A stretch of 64,000 bases of DNA from Sphaerisporangium aureirubrum (GCF_042658925.1 NZ_JBHSRF010000001.1:124001-188000), one strand, 5' to 3'; counted from the stretch's first letter, positions 1 to 13,852 are shown. A program made the numbers and translations. The notes: generated from the letters alone by a model not told the origin.

Positions 1-599
1 CATTTCGCGGTCTCGGCGTCGGCCGCGCCGGCGCCGATCTCGGACTGCTGCCCGCTCGGGCACAACGAGTCGGCCTGGTAGAGCGGGTCGGGATCGGAGG
101 TGGAGAAGCAGGCCTCCCGCACGATCCGCCCGGCGAAGAACGGGTGATCCCGGTCGATGCCGGTGTCGAGGATCGCGATGGTCGACCCCTTGCCGGTCCA
201 GCCCGCCTTGTTGGCCTTGCGCGAACCGATCAGCCTGGTGGTGCCGTCGAGCGTCGCCTTGCTCAACTCGTCCCGGTAGACGGCCCTGACCATGTCGTGG
301 GCCATGGCCGCGTCGAGGGTCGGCTGGTCGACGGTGACGACGAGGAAGTCGCCGGAGCTGGTCGCGTCGATGACCGTGGTCTCGTCCGACGCCGCTTCGA
401 GGGCCGCGGCCACCCGGGTGACGAAGCCTCTGACCTCGACGATCGCACGCACCTTCTTGCCTTGGCTCACCTCGGCCAAGAGGTTCTCCGCGACGGCCGG
501 GGCGGCGGCCGTCGCCTGGGCCGACGCGCCGGCGACCGGCGTGGCCGTCAGGGTGATGACGAGCACAGCAGTGCTCGCCAGTAGAGACCGTAGTCTCAC
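1..599 (-). CDS. S8 subtilisin-like serine protease (N-terminal part; runs off window)
   Basis: Secreted subtilisin-family endopeptidase; only the first ~199 codons lie in the window. The GTG start at 599 follows a good ribosome site (GGAGG, 5 nt upstream). The protein opens with a positively charged, hydrophobic signal peptide (about residues 1-27, ending near Ala-Gly-Ala-Ser-Ala). An inhibitor-I9-like prodomain follows (about 40-120). The first catalytic motif is AILDTGIDRDHPF, with the nucleophile-relay Asp at residue 145. The His and Ser of the triad must lie beyond base 1. The reading frame is open throughout the visible part, so truncation is by the window edge and not by mutation. The family assignment is firm; the substrate cannot be told. 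Confidence 0.9.
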   Translation of the reverse strand, partial: MRLRSLLASTAVLVITLTATPVAGASAQATAAAPAVAENLLAEVSQGKKVRAIVEVRGFVTRVAAALEAASDETTVIDATSSGDFLVVTVDQPTLDAAMAHDMVRAVYRDELSKATLDGTTRLIGSRKANKAGWTGKGSTIAILDTGIDRDHPFFAGRIVREACFSTSDPDPLYQADSLCPSGQQSEIGAGAADAETAK

Positions 600-780
600 T
601 GGTCCTCCGAGGGGGGTTGAGAGGAAGGGAGGCCGTCAGCGGGCAGAAGGCGCTGAGCTGTGGAAATGCCCGGCTACCTCCGCTCGCCGATGACGGGGAC
701 ATCCCTTTGCGCGGTGAACGCGAGGCTCACGGTATTGATCGAGACCGACAAAAACGCCACGCCCGTCAGCCCCCCGCCGC

Positions 781-2199
781 TCAGTCGCGGGCGTGGGCGT
801 CGAGGATGTGGGCGATGGCCTCGGTGATCTGTTCGGCGAAGGAGAGGTTCAGCCATTCGTCGGGGACGTGCATGTTCGAGTCCGAGCCGAGGGCGCCGGT
901 GACGACGAACTGGGCGCGGGGGTAGCGGCGGGTGAGCATGTCCATGAACGGGATGCCGCCGCCGATGCCGAAGCCGTGGGTGGGCTTGTCGAAGACCTGG
1001 GCGTCGACCTGTTCCAGGGCGGTGGTGAGCCAGGGGGCGGGTGCGGGGGACTGCCAGCCGTTCAGGAGCATGAAGTCGCTCACCTCCACCTGGGCGCCGT
1101 AGGGGACGTCGGTGGTGAGGATCTTCACGAGGGCGGCCTTGGCGGCTTCCGCGTCGACCGTCGGCGGGGTGCGGAAGCTCAGGCGCAGGGACGTCGAGGC
1201 GCGCAGTACGGCTCCGGCCACGGCGGGGTCGGGCAGGCCGGCGGCGCCGATCACGGACAGGGTCGGGCGCCAGGTGTTGTTGAGGATGAGGTCGACGTCG
1301 TCGTCCGAGGACGGGCGCATGCCGGCGACGAGCGGGAATCGGCGCGCGACGGCTCCCGGCTCCAGGGCGGCCAGTGCCTCGGCCTCGGCGCGCCGAGGCT
1401 CGGGGATCGGGACGTTCATCTCGGGGATGGTGACCTCGCCGGTCGCGGAGTCCTCCAGACGGTCGAGCAGGAGGCGCATGACGCGGAAGGAGCTCGGGAC
1501 GATGCCGCTGGCGATCCCGGAGTGGGCGGCGGTGTCGAGGACGCGTACCGTGACGGTCGCCTGCACGGCGCCGCGCAGGCTCGTGGTCAGCCACATCCGC
1601 TCGTAGTCGCCGCCGCCGCCGTCCAGGCAGACCACCAGGGTGATCTCGCCGAGACGGCCGGCCAGGTGTTCGAGGTACGCGGGCAGGTCGGGGCTGCCGG
1701 ACTCCTCGCCGGTCTCCAGGAGCAGGAGCGCACGGGCGTGCTCGCCGCCCGCGGCCCGGACGGCGGTCAGGGCGGTCGCCGCCGCGTAGCCCGAGTAGCC
1801 GTCGTCGACCGAGCCGCGGCCGTAGAGGCGCCCGTCGCGCAGCACCGCCTGCCACGGCCCCAGGCCTTCCGACCAGTCGCCCAGCGGGGGCTGCTTGTCG
1901 AGGTGGCCGTAGAGGAGCACGGTGCCGCTCGCCGCCGCGCCGGGGGTCGCGGGCACGTCCACGAGGAGCAGCGGGGCACGGCCGTCGAGCTGGACGATCT
2001 CACACCGGGCGCCCGGCAGGTCACGTGAGGTGATCCAGTCCCGTACGTGGTCGACGGCGGCGCGCAGGTGGCCGTTCCGCTCCCAGGCGGCGTCGTAGGC
2101 GGCCGACACCGCGGGGATCTCCACCAGGCCGGAGAGGCTGGGCAGGACGTCTTCGTTCCAGCCCTTCCTGACCGCTTCCCGAACTCTTCCGTGCTCCAT
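781..2199 (-). CDS. M20 family metallopeptidase (dipeptidase-like)
   Basis: Zinc-dependent cytoplasmic exopeptidase of 472 aa, normal length for the M20 dipeptidase/ArgE/CPG2 group. Visible metal motifs are GHLDKQP (His99, Asp101), GRGSVDDG (Asp132/Asp133) and ETGEESGSP (Glu165/Glu166, including the general base). A later region shows the dimerisation lid typical of the family, and a GFGIGGGIPFMD segment near the C-terminus precedes the last metal ligand region. No signal peptide is present. It is transcribed toward the protease gene, 181 bp away. The ribosome site is weak, but the ATG at 2199 gives the best N-terminal alignment length. The substrate is unknown; a dipeptide or acylated amino acid is likely. 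Confidence 0.88.
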   Translation of the reverse strand: MEHGRVREAVRKGWNEDVLPSLSGLVEIPAVSAAYDAAWERNGHLRAAVDHVRDWITSRDLPGARCEIVQLDGRAPLLLVDVPATPGAAASGTVLLYGHLDKQPPLGDWSEGLGPWQAVLRDGRLYGRGSVDDGYSGYAAATALTAVRAAGGEHARALLLLETGEESGSPDLPAYLEHLAGRLGEITLVVCLDGGGGDYERMWLTTSLRGAVQATVTVRVLDTAAHSGIASGIVPSSFRVMRLLLDRLEDSATGEVTIPEMNVPIPEPRRAEAEALAALEPGAVARRFPLVAGMRPSSDDDVDLILNNTWRPTLSVIGAAGLPDPAVAGAVLRASTSLRLSFRTPPTVDAEAAKAALVKILTTDVPYGAQVEVSDFMLLNGWQSPAPAPWLTTALEQVDAQVFDKPTHGFGIGGGIPFMDMLTRRYPRAQFVVTGALGSDSNMHVPDEWLNLSFAEQITEAIAHILDAHARD

Positions 2200-2250
2200 A
2201 ACCGAATCATGGCATCCCGGATCGGCGAAGGCTCTGCCGGGCTTGGCCGC

Positions 2251-2916
2251 TCATGAGGGGGGTCCGTCGCCCGTGGCGCACGCCACGGCGGCGTCCCGGT
2301 GCTCCTGCGCGCACTTCAGGTCGACGGTGTTGGAGACGCCCGGCATCGCCTGCGCGGCTCGCATGACGGCGCGCCAGTCGGTGCCCGGCTGCATCCTCAG
2401 CTGGAACGTCAGCGGCATGTCCTCCACGGAGACGGCATCGAGGAGCGCCTCGTCGCTGTCGAAATCCTCCCGGAACTCGACGTACGCCGTCGCCTTGTCG
2501 CGGAAGGTCACCGATCGCACCTGCGGCATCGCGATGAGAGCGCGCCGTACGGCCTGGATCTGTTCCGGTGTGACGGCCCTGCCGCCGCCCGCCCCGGGAG
2601 TGGCCCACCGCCCGCCGCACGAGGGGTACGGGGAGTCCTCGGTGCACAGGAAGACGGCGATCTCGGGGCCGCCCTCGCGGTAAGTCCCGGTGAACGCCAT
2701 CGGCATCATCACCGCCGGGGAGTCCGCCGGCTCGTCCCGCGCTCCGGAGGCGGTGACCGCCCCGGCGAGGACCACCGCCACCCCGGCGGCCACGAGCCAG
2801 GGACGCCAGGAAGGACGCCGCCGCGTCCTTGCCAGCGGCCGTAGGGTGCCCGGCTCGATCGTGGCACCAGCCTCGGCCAGCGCGTCCCGCAAGCGTGTCT
2901 CCATGCGCTCGTTCAT
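2251..2916 (-). CDS. Membrane-anchored protein with FtsX-like extracellular domain, partner of ECF sigma factor
   Basis: 221-aa single-pass membrane protein. A short cytoplasmic N-terminus (MNERMETRLRDALAEAG, the amphipathic helix common to actinobacterial sigma-factor-coupled membrane proteins) is followed by one hydrophobic segment (about residues 38-60). An extracellular domain comes next (about 75-200), with two beta-alpha-beta repeats resembling the FtsX extracellular domain: EIAVFLC, then a PEQIQAVRRAL helix, RSVTFRDKATAY and FREDF. Two cysteines lie near residues 85-95. The ATG at 2916 has a strong AGGAGGAG site and overlaps the sigma-factor stop by 4 bp (ATGA), so the two are translationally coupled. 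The arrangement suggests an anti-sigma or sensor role. That role is inferred, because no canonical zinc anti-sigma motif is seen. Confidence 0.75.
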   Translation of the reverse strand: MNERMETRLRDALAEAGATIEPGTLRPLARTRRRPSWRPWLVAAGVAVVLAGAVTASGARDEPADSPAVMMPMAFTGTYREGGPEIAVFLCTEDSPYPSCGGRWATPGAGGGRAVTPEQIQAVRRALIAMPQVRSVTFRDKATAYVEFREDFDSDEALLDAVSVEDMPLTFQLRMQPGTDWRAVMRAAQAMPGVSNTVDLKCAQEHRDAAVACATGDGPPS

Positions 2917-3440
2917 GTCTCCTCCTTGAGCACCCGGCTGAGCGCGGCCAGCCCGCGCGCGATGGCGGACCGGGCGCTGCTCGCGCCGATCCCCATGGTC
3001 CGCGCGATCTGCGTGTCGGAAAGATCTAGGTAGTAGCGCAGCGTGAGGGCCTCCCGCTGCCTGGGCGGCAGGCTCTGCAGCGCGACGAGTACCTCGCGGT
3101 GCTCCTCGCCCGCCAGCGCCGCGTTCTCGGCCGACCACACCGGCGCCTCGTGGGGCACGCCCCGCCGCAGGACCGCCGCCCGGCGCCTGAGCACAGAACG
3201 GCAGCCGTTGAGCACCGCCGACCGTACGTACGCCAGCGCCCTGTCCGGGTCGCGGAGCCGTGCGCGGCCCTCGTGCGTGCGGGTGAACGCCTCCTGCACC
3301 ACGTCCTCGGCCGTGGCCCGGTCACCCACCATGATCAGTGCCAGCCTGACGAGACCCAGGTGATGCGCGGAGAAGATCGCCGCGACGTCCACGCGTTCTC
3401 CGATCAGAGGGTCCCTCGCGGAGACCAGTTCGACTTCCAC
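2913..3440 (-). CDS. ECF RNA polymerase sigma factor (SigE/RpoE type)
   Basis: 175-aa extracytoplasmic-function sigma factor. Region 2 spans about residues 20-85: FSAHHLGLVRLALIMVG, then the core-binding AEDVVQEAFTR motif. Region 4 spans about 115-170, with LQSLPPRQREALTLRYYLDLS and the IARTMGIGASSARSAIARGL helix-turn-helix. This is the usual size for a minimal ECF factor without extra domains. The downstream gene, overlapping by 4 bp, encodes a membrane protein with an extracellular FtsX-like domain, which is likely its regulator. Such sigma factors often transcribe their own operon, but no clear ECF promoter could be assigned upstream. Confidence 0.92.
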   Translation of the reverse strand: MEVELVSARDPLIGERVDVAAIFSAHHLGLVRLALIMVGDRATAEDVVQEAFTRTHEGRARLRDPDRALAYVRSAVLNGCRSVLRRRAAVLRRGVPHEAPVWSAENAALAGEEHREVLVALQSLPPRQREALTLRYYLDLSDTQIARTMGIGASSARSAIARGLAALSRVLKEET

Positions 3441-3804
3441 ATCACAGAGACGCGCACGCAGCCGGGTTGCTGCCTCGGGCCTGCGGCGAAGTCCGGCGGA
3501 TCGCGGCGAGCGGGAACATGGAGCCCTTCAGATGCACGGGAATTGCTAGTTTCATGGCTCTGGCCAGGTCAGTATCGACAATTAGTTTGTGGAGTTGACA
3601 AACTTATTTCAGGAATTTTAGCCTTTCGGCTGGCGCGGTTCCCAGCCGAGAGCGGATGAACGATGTCGACGACAAGGGCCGTCACCCCTCAAGGACGATC
3701 TCCATCCCACCGATGGATCGGCCCCGCGCTGCTGCGAACGTACGCGGGACCGCGGTCCGACATCGGCTTGTGAGGCCCGGACGGCGAATGATTAGGCTGA
3801 TGAC
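3441..3804. other. Intergenic region between divergent ECF sigma and TetR genes
   Basis: No convincing gene. The segment around 3540-3640 is clearly more A+T-rich than its surroundings. It holds an inverted repeat (AGTTTGT at 3584-3590, ACAAACT at 3598-3604) overlapping a TTGACA at 3595-3600. A weak TAGCCT lies 18 bp further on (3619-3624). This could be a rightward promoter with an operator for the TetR gene, or simply part of the sigma-operon control region. Confidence 0.4.
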
Positions 3805-4383
3805 GTGACATCCGGAGCCGAGCGCGGGACGGCGATGCGCGCGGACGCCGCGCGCAACCGCGTGCGGGTGTTGCAGGTCGCCCGTGAGCAGCTGGCCAAC
3901 GGGGACGACTCGCTCATGCTGAACACCATCGCGCGGCTCGCGGGGGTGGGTGTCGGGACCGTGTACCGGCACTTCCCCAACCGGCACGCGCTGCTCGAAG
4001 CGCTCATGGCGGAGCGCTTCCAGCAGCTCGTCGCGGAGGCGCAGGCCGCGGCGGCCGACGAGGACGCGCTCGCGGGCCTGCACCGCCTCCTGCGGTACGC
4101 GCTCGGGCGCGCGCTGGACGACGCCGGGTTCGCGGCGGTGCTCGCCTCCGCCAGCGACGCCGACGCGCAGACCTCGCGGATGAAGGCCGAGCTCGACCGC
4201 GCCGTCGCGGAGCTGCTCGACCGCGCCCGCGACGCGGGGGCCATCCGGCGGGACATCGAGGCGGACGACGTCCGCCGCCTGCTCTGCGGCATCGAGCACG
4301 CGGTCCGCGCCGGCGGCGACGACGCCGGCCGCGCCGAGATGTACCTCGCCGTCCTTCTCGAGGGCCTCCGCCCGCCGCGCTGA
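3805..4383 (+). CDS. TetR family transcriptional regulator
   Basis: 192-aa repressor. The N-terminal DNA-binding domain (about residues 18-65) has the classical TetR helix-turn-helix: LMLNTIARLAGVGVGTVYRHF, followed by PNRHALLEAL. The C-terminal part (about 75-190) is an all-helical ligand/dimerisation domain of the common YcaC/TetR_C type and gives no hint of the ligand. The start is GTG at 3805. The stop codon is the first base triplet of a 30-bp tandem repeat. Two inverted repeats with the shared pattern CGGAT-N4-ATCCG lie downstream in front of the short-chain dehydrogenase gene. That gene is therefore the likely target, and the pair may also be co-regulated. Confidence 0.92.
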   Translation: MTSGAERGTAMRADAARNRVRVLQVAREQLANGDDSLMLNTIARLAGVGVGTVYRHFPNRHALLEALMAERFQQLVAEAQAAAADEDALAGLHRLLRYALGRALDDAGFAAVLASASDADAQTSRMKAELDRAVAELLDRARDAGAIRRDIEADDVRRLLCGIEHAVRAGGDDAGRAEMYLAVLLEGLRPPR

Positions 4384-4530
4384 CGGCCTGGTAGTCCGTC
4401 CGCGTCGCGCCGACGGCCTGGAAGTCCGTCCGCGTCGCGCCGACGGCCTGGAAGTCCGTCCCCGTCGCGCCGACGGCCTGGAAGTCCGTCCCCGTCGCGC
4501 TGACAGTCCGGAAGTCCGTCACCGCACACC
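4381..4530. repeat. 30-bp tandem repeat, about 4.7 copies
   Basis: Four full units start at 4381, 4411, 4441 and 4471, with a decayed fifth at 4501. The core of each unit is GACGGCCTGGAAGTCCGTC followed by CGCGTCGCGC or CCCGTCGCGC. The array begins exactly on the TGA stop codon of the TetR gene and ends just before two operator-like palindromes. The units are directly abutted with no spacers, so this is a minisatellite and not a CRISPR array. The 30-bp period would keep reading frame if translated, but no stop-free continuation of the TetR gene exists because its stop codon is inside unit 1. Confidence 0.9.
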
Positions 4531-4544
4531 CTTGTCCAGCTAAA

Positions 4545-4600
4545 CGGATAGTAATCCGCTTGTGCTACCGTGCGGATCGGGAACCGGATGACTATCCGGT
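4545..4600 (+). promoter_or_regulatory. Two TetR-type operator candidates upstream of the dehydrogenase gene
   Basis: Site 1 at 4545-4558 reads CGGATAGTAATCCG. Site 2 at 4583-4600 reads ACCGGATGACTATCCGGT. Both fit CGGAT-N4-ATCCG, and site 2 has perfect 7-bp arms. Their centres are 40 bp apart, roughly four helical turns, in the 238-bp space between the TetR gene and the dehydrogenase start at 4622. Repeated palindromes next to a TetR gene are the usual operator arrangement; binding itself is inferred. Confidence 0.65.
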
Positions 4601-4621
4601 ACTGAACCGAAGGGGCGGGCC

Positions 4622-5512
4622 GTGAGCAAAAGGGCTGTGGTGACGGCGGGGACCGGGGGGATCGGCCTGGAGACCGCCATGGGGCTGGCGGCGACGGGTC
4701 ACGCGGTGACCGTGGTCGGGCGGAACGCCGAGCGGGGCGCCCGCGCGGCCGAGCGGATCGACGCGGTGACGACCGGCCCGCGGGCGAGGTTCGTCCAGGC
4801 CGACCTGGCGTCGCTCGGTGCCGTGCGGGCGCTCGCCGCCCGGCTCGCCGGGGAGGGGCCGCTGGACGTGCTGGTGAACAACGTCGGCGCGATGTTCGCG
4901 AAGCGGCAGCGCACGGTGGACGGGATCGAGGCGACGTTCGCCGTCAACCACCTCTCCCCGTACCTGCTGACCGAGCTGTTACTGGAGCCGCTCCATGCCG
5001 GCGGGCCGAGCCGCGTCGTGAACGTCACCTCGGGGTCGATCCGGCTGGCCAAGCGCACCTTCGACGCCGTGGAGCCGCCGGGTGGCTACTACGGCTTTCA
5101 CTGGTACGGCCGGGCCAAGCTCGCCAACCTCGCGTACACCCTGAATCTGGCCGAGCGGCTGCGCGGCACGGGCATCTCGGTCTTCGCGGCCGACCCCGGC
5201 GGCGCCGCCACCGACATGACCGACGGCACCATGCGGTCACCCGCGATCGTCTCGCCGGGGCTGCGGCTGCTCTGGCCGCTGGTCCGGCGCACCTTCGAAC
5301 GCGCCACGTCCGGCCCCGCGTCGGTGGCCGCGCGGCCGTCGATCCTCGCCGCCACGGACGCCTCGCTGGACGGGCGGACCGGCCTGGTCATCGGGCCGAA
5401 GGCCCACCCCGTCCCGCCCTTCCGCCCCGCCACCGGCTCAAGCATCGCCGAGGACGTCCTCAGGCTCAGCCGGTGGTCGGCCCCGCTCGTCCCGCCGGCC
5501 GAGGTGGGCTGA
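4622..5512 (+). CDS. Short-chain dehydrogenase/reductase (SDR), retinol-dehydrogenase-like
   Basis: 296-aa NAD(P)-dependent oxidoreductase. The Rossmann motif is TAGTGGIG (residues 8-15), followed by NNVG (86-89). The catalytic set is Ser137 (NVTSGS), Tyr162 and Lys166 (YGRAK). Arg34 after the second strand (VVGRN) suggests NADP preference. The length and the extended C-terminus resemble the retinol dehydrogenase/WW-domain oxidoreductase branch. GTG start at 4622 follows GAAGGGGCGGG. Codon 120 is TTA, rare in high-G+C actinomycetes and read by the bldA-type tRNA, so expression may be growth-phase dependent. It is probably controlled by the TetR protein encoded just upstream. Substrate unknown. 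Confidence 0.9.
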   Translation: MSKRAVVTAGTGGIGLETAMGLAATGHAVTVVGRNAERGARAAERIDAVTTGPRARFVQADLASLGAVRALAARLAGEGPLDVLVNNVGAMFAKRQRTVDGIEATFAVNHLSPYLLTELLLEPLHAGGPSRVVNVTSGSIRLAKRTFDAVEPPGGYYGFHWYGRAKLANLAYTLNLAERLRGTGISVFAADPGGAATDMTDGTMRSPAIVSPGLRLLWPLVRRTFERATSGPASVAARPSILAATDASLDGRTGLVIGPKAHPVPPFRPATGSSIAEDVLRLSRWSAPLVPPAEVG

Positions 5513-5531
5513 TCCGTCGGGGTGGCCTGGT

Positions 5532-6887
5532 TCAGACGGCCGGATCGCGCAGGATGCCGAGGAGGCGTCCGGTGAGGTCCGTCAGGTCCGCGGGGGTGAA
5601 ACGGGCGAGCCGCCCGGTGAGCGCGAGTTCGTACTCCTCGCCCCTCGGGGTGGCGGTCAGGCCGAGGTCGAAGCTGGCGTCGTCCACCTCGTGTTCCCAG
5701 ACCCGGGCGCGCAGACCCTCCCAGCCCGGCGGGGGCGCCGGGTCGTCCCGGTGCACGACGGCCGCCTGGAAGGCGGGGTGGACGCCGGGCAGGCGGTGGC
5801 CGCCGATGCCGGAGACGAGCGCGTCGAAGGGGATCTCGTTGGCCAGTGCCCCGGCGACTGCCTCTTTGACCTGGGCGAGCAGCGCCGGGAAGTCGCCGGG
5901 CAGGCTCACCCGGAGCGGCACCAGGTTGATGAAGCACCCGACGACCGGCTCCAGCTCGCGCCGGCCGCGACCGGTCGTCACCATCCCCACCACCAGGTCG
6001 CGCCGCCCGCTCAGCCGGTGCAGCAGGATCAGGTAGGCCGACAGCAGCACGGTGAACGGCGTGGCCGGACCGGTCTGGCGCAGGCCGTCCACCACGTCGC
6101 GGCGGACCCGCACGGCCGTGGTCGCGCTGCCGCGTCCGGTGCCGGCCTTGTGCGGGATGCGCGGGAACACCGGCTCGACGCCGGCCAGCCGTTCCCGCCA
6201 GTACGGCAGGCGCCCCGGCGCGCGCTCCCGGGCCCGCTTCACCGACCAGGCGGCGTAGTCGGCGTACTGCGGGTCCGGGGGAGGCGCGAGGTCCGAGCCG
6301 GAGTACAGGGCCGCCAGGTCGTCCGCGACCAGGCCCACGGAACCGCCGTCGCAGGCGATGTGGTGGCAGACCAGGAACAGCCGGTGCTCCAGCGGGCCGA
6401 GCCGGTACACCGTCAGCCGCAGCAGCGGGCCATGCGTCAGGTCGAACCGTTCCCCGGCCGCGGTGAGGGAAAGTTTCAGCGCCTCCGCTTCCCGCTCCTC
6501 CTCCGGAAGGCAGGTCAGGTCGAGGAGCTCCAGCGGCACCGGCTGCGCGGCGCGGACGACTTGGTACGGCAGGCCGTCGATCGCCGTGTACCGGGTGCGC
6601 AGCGACTCGTGCCGGGCCACCAGCGCGGTGAGCGCCGCCGAGAGGCGGGCCGGGTCGAGCTCGCCGGTGACCGCGACGCCCAGCGTGACGTTGGGGGGGA
6701 CGGCCTCCGGGGTGGCCTGCCCGGCCAGCCAGATCCGGCGCTGCTCGTGGGAGCACTCCAGCGGGGCCCCGGTGCGTGGCAGCCGCGGGATGGCCGTGGC
6801 CGCCGCCTTCTGGGCGAGCAGCCGTGTCATCAGCTCGCGCCGCCGGTCGGACAGGCTCGCCAGCCGCTCCGCCTGGCCCTCCGTCAC
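5532..6887 (-). CDS. Free-standing NRPS condensation domain protein
   Basis: 451-aa protein made of one condensation domain and a short N-terminal helical segment. The active-site motif is intact: HHIACDG with His175, His176 and Gly181. The other C-domain landmarks are present: the RHESLRTRY segment, YADYAAW, and the late VGCFINLVPLR motif. No adenylation or carrier domain is attached, so it must act in trans on carrier proteins made elsewhere, most simply those of the divergent NRPS at 7376. The start is placed at GTG 6887, which overlaps the stop of a small upstream ORF (GTGA). It could supply the condensation activity missing in the degenerate C domain of the large NRPS, or acylate or release the product. 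That is inference. Confidence 0.88.
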   Translation of the reverse strand: MTEGQAERLASLSDRRRELMTRLLAQKAAATAIPRLPRTGAPLECSHEQRRIWLAGQATPEAVPPNVTLGVAVTGELDPARLSAALTALVARHESLRTRYTAIDGLPYQVVRAAQPVPLELLDLTCLPEEEREAEALKLSLTAAGERFDLTHGPLLRLTVYRLGPLEHRLFLVCHHIACDGGSVGLVADDLAALYSGSDLAPPPDPQYADYAAWSVKRARERAPGRLPYWRERLAGVEPVFPRIPHKAGTGRGSATTAVRVRRDVVDGLRQTGPATPFTVLLSAYLILLHRLSGRRDLVVGMVTTGRGRRELEPVVGCFINLVPLRVSLPGDFPALLAQVKEAVAGALANEIPFDALVSGIGGHRLPGVHPAFQAAVVHRDDPAPPPGWEGLRARVWEHEVDDASFDLGLTATPRGEEYELALTGRLARFTPADLTDLTGRLLGILRDPAV

Positions 6888-7012
6888 GGGGTGTCCTCGG
6901 CGGGCGGTCCGGGGGACGGGGCGGTGCCGGAGATCCCGGTGCCGACTTCCTCGGTCGGTTTCATTCCCTTCTCCGGTCTTTTGCAGGGGCCGACCTGGGG
7001 GCGCTTCTCCAT
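6884..7012 (-). CDS. Small ORF coupled to the condensation-domain gene
   Basis: Reading frame of 42 codons from ATG 7012 or 26 codons from ATG 6964. The second start has the far better ribosome site (GGAG, 6 nt spacing) and gives a peptide beginning MKPTEEVGTG and ending GPPAEDTP. Its stop overlaps the GTG of the condensation-domain gene (GTGA), so translation of the two is probably coupled. It has no similarity to MbtH proteins and no recognisable leader or core region of a modified peptide. It may be only a translational leader. A putative promoter (7038-7066) lies directly upstream. Confidence 0.4.
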   Translation of the reverse strand: MEKRPQVGPCKRPEKGMKPTEEVGTGISGTAPSPGPPAEDTP

Positions 7013-7037
7013 GGTCCACCGGAAGGTTTCAGCAAAG

Positions 7038-7066
7038 AGAGTGGAATCACCTGCGAGGGATGTCAA
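7038..7066 (-). promoter_or_regulatory. Leftward promoter candidate for the condensation-domain operon
   Basis: On the minus strand TTGACA (7066-7061) is followed after 17 bp by CACTCT (7043-7038). The -35 is perfect and the -10 keeps only the conserved A and final T. The predicted start lies near 7030, just upstream of the small ORF. Confidence 0.5.
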
Positions 7067-7170
7067 GTGAACAAACTTTGTAATGTTCTCGATATCGCCC
7101 TGTAAAGGTTTCAGTCCGGCATTATGTGCACTTTCGGTGCCGCGCGGCAGGGGTGCATATCGATTCGATC

Positions 7171-7199
7171 TTGACCTAAAGGGAGCCGCTCCTTACCCT
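7171..7199 (+). promoter_or_regulatory. Rightward housekeeping-type promoter of the NRPS operon
   Basis: TTGACC (7171-7176), 17-bp spacer, TACCCT (7194-7199). This fits the principal-sigma consensus of streptomycetes and relatives. Transcription would start near 7205-7207, immediately before the LacI-like palindrome at 7209-7224. Confidence 0.6.
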
Positions 7200-7208
7200 G
7201 ACAGTTCC

Positions 7209-7224
7209 GTGGGAGCGTTCCCAC
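7209..7224. promoter_or_regulatory. LacI/CebR-like operator at the NRPS transcription start
   Basis: GTGGGAGCGTTCCCAC: perfect 6-bp arms around GCGT. The inner 14 bp TGGGAGCGTTCCCA differ by one base from the CebR box TGGGAGCGCTCCCA, the cello-oligosaccharide-responsive operator known from Streptomyces. Its position, overlapping the predicted start site, is right for repression. No LacI-family regulator gene is in the window, so the binding protein must be encoded elsewhere. Confidence 0.65.
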
Positions 7225-7375
7225 GCAGGTTTCCACCTTCGCGTGACGGATGCCGTCGTGCTCGCTTCCACGCGAGGCCCGAGGCACCAATAGGCACCAC
7301 CTGGCACCGGTTGGCGGGCGCCTGAAACGACCTTCGAGCTGGGACGACCACACCTGTCCGACAGAGGATGGCGCG

Positions 7376-13848
<6,473 letters not shown>

Positions 13849-13852
<4 letters not shown>

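Larger units (their letters stand above)
7013..7375. other. Divergent control region of the NRPS locus
   Basis: 363 bp between the condensation-domain gene and the NRPS gene, noticeably more A+T-rich at 7020-7200 than flanking coding DNA. It holds one promoter candidate facing each way and a LacI-type operator (each listed separately). A 10-bp direct repeat AAGGTTTCAG occurs at 7023-7032 and 7105-7114. The predicted 5' untranslated leader of the NRPS mRNA is about 170 nt; no riboswitch fold was recognised in it. Confidence 0.7.

Noticed and set aside
4381..4530. CRISPR array
   Set aside because: The 30-bp units are directly adjacent without spacers and no cas genes are present, so it is a minisatellite.
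6884..7012. MbtH-like protein or RiPP precursor next to the NRPS
   Set aside because: The peptide lacks the MbtH signature (no conserved Trp or SLWP-type motif). It shows no leader/core boundary, and no RiPP-modifying enzymes are nearby.
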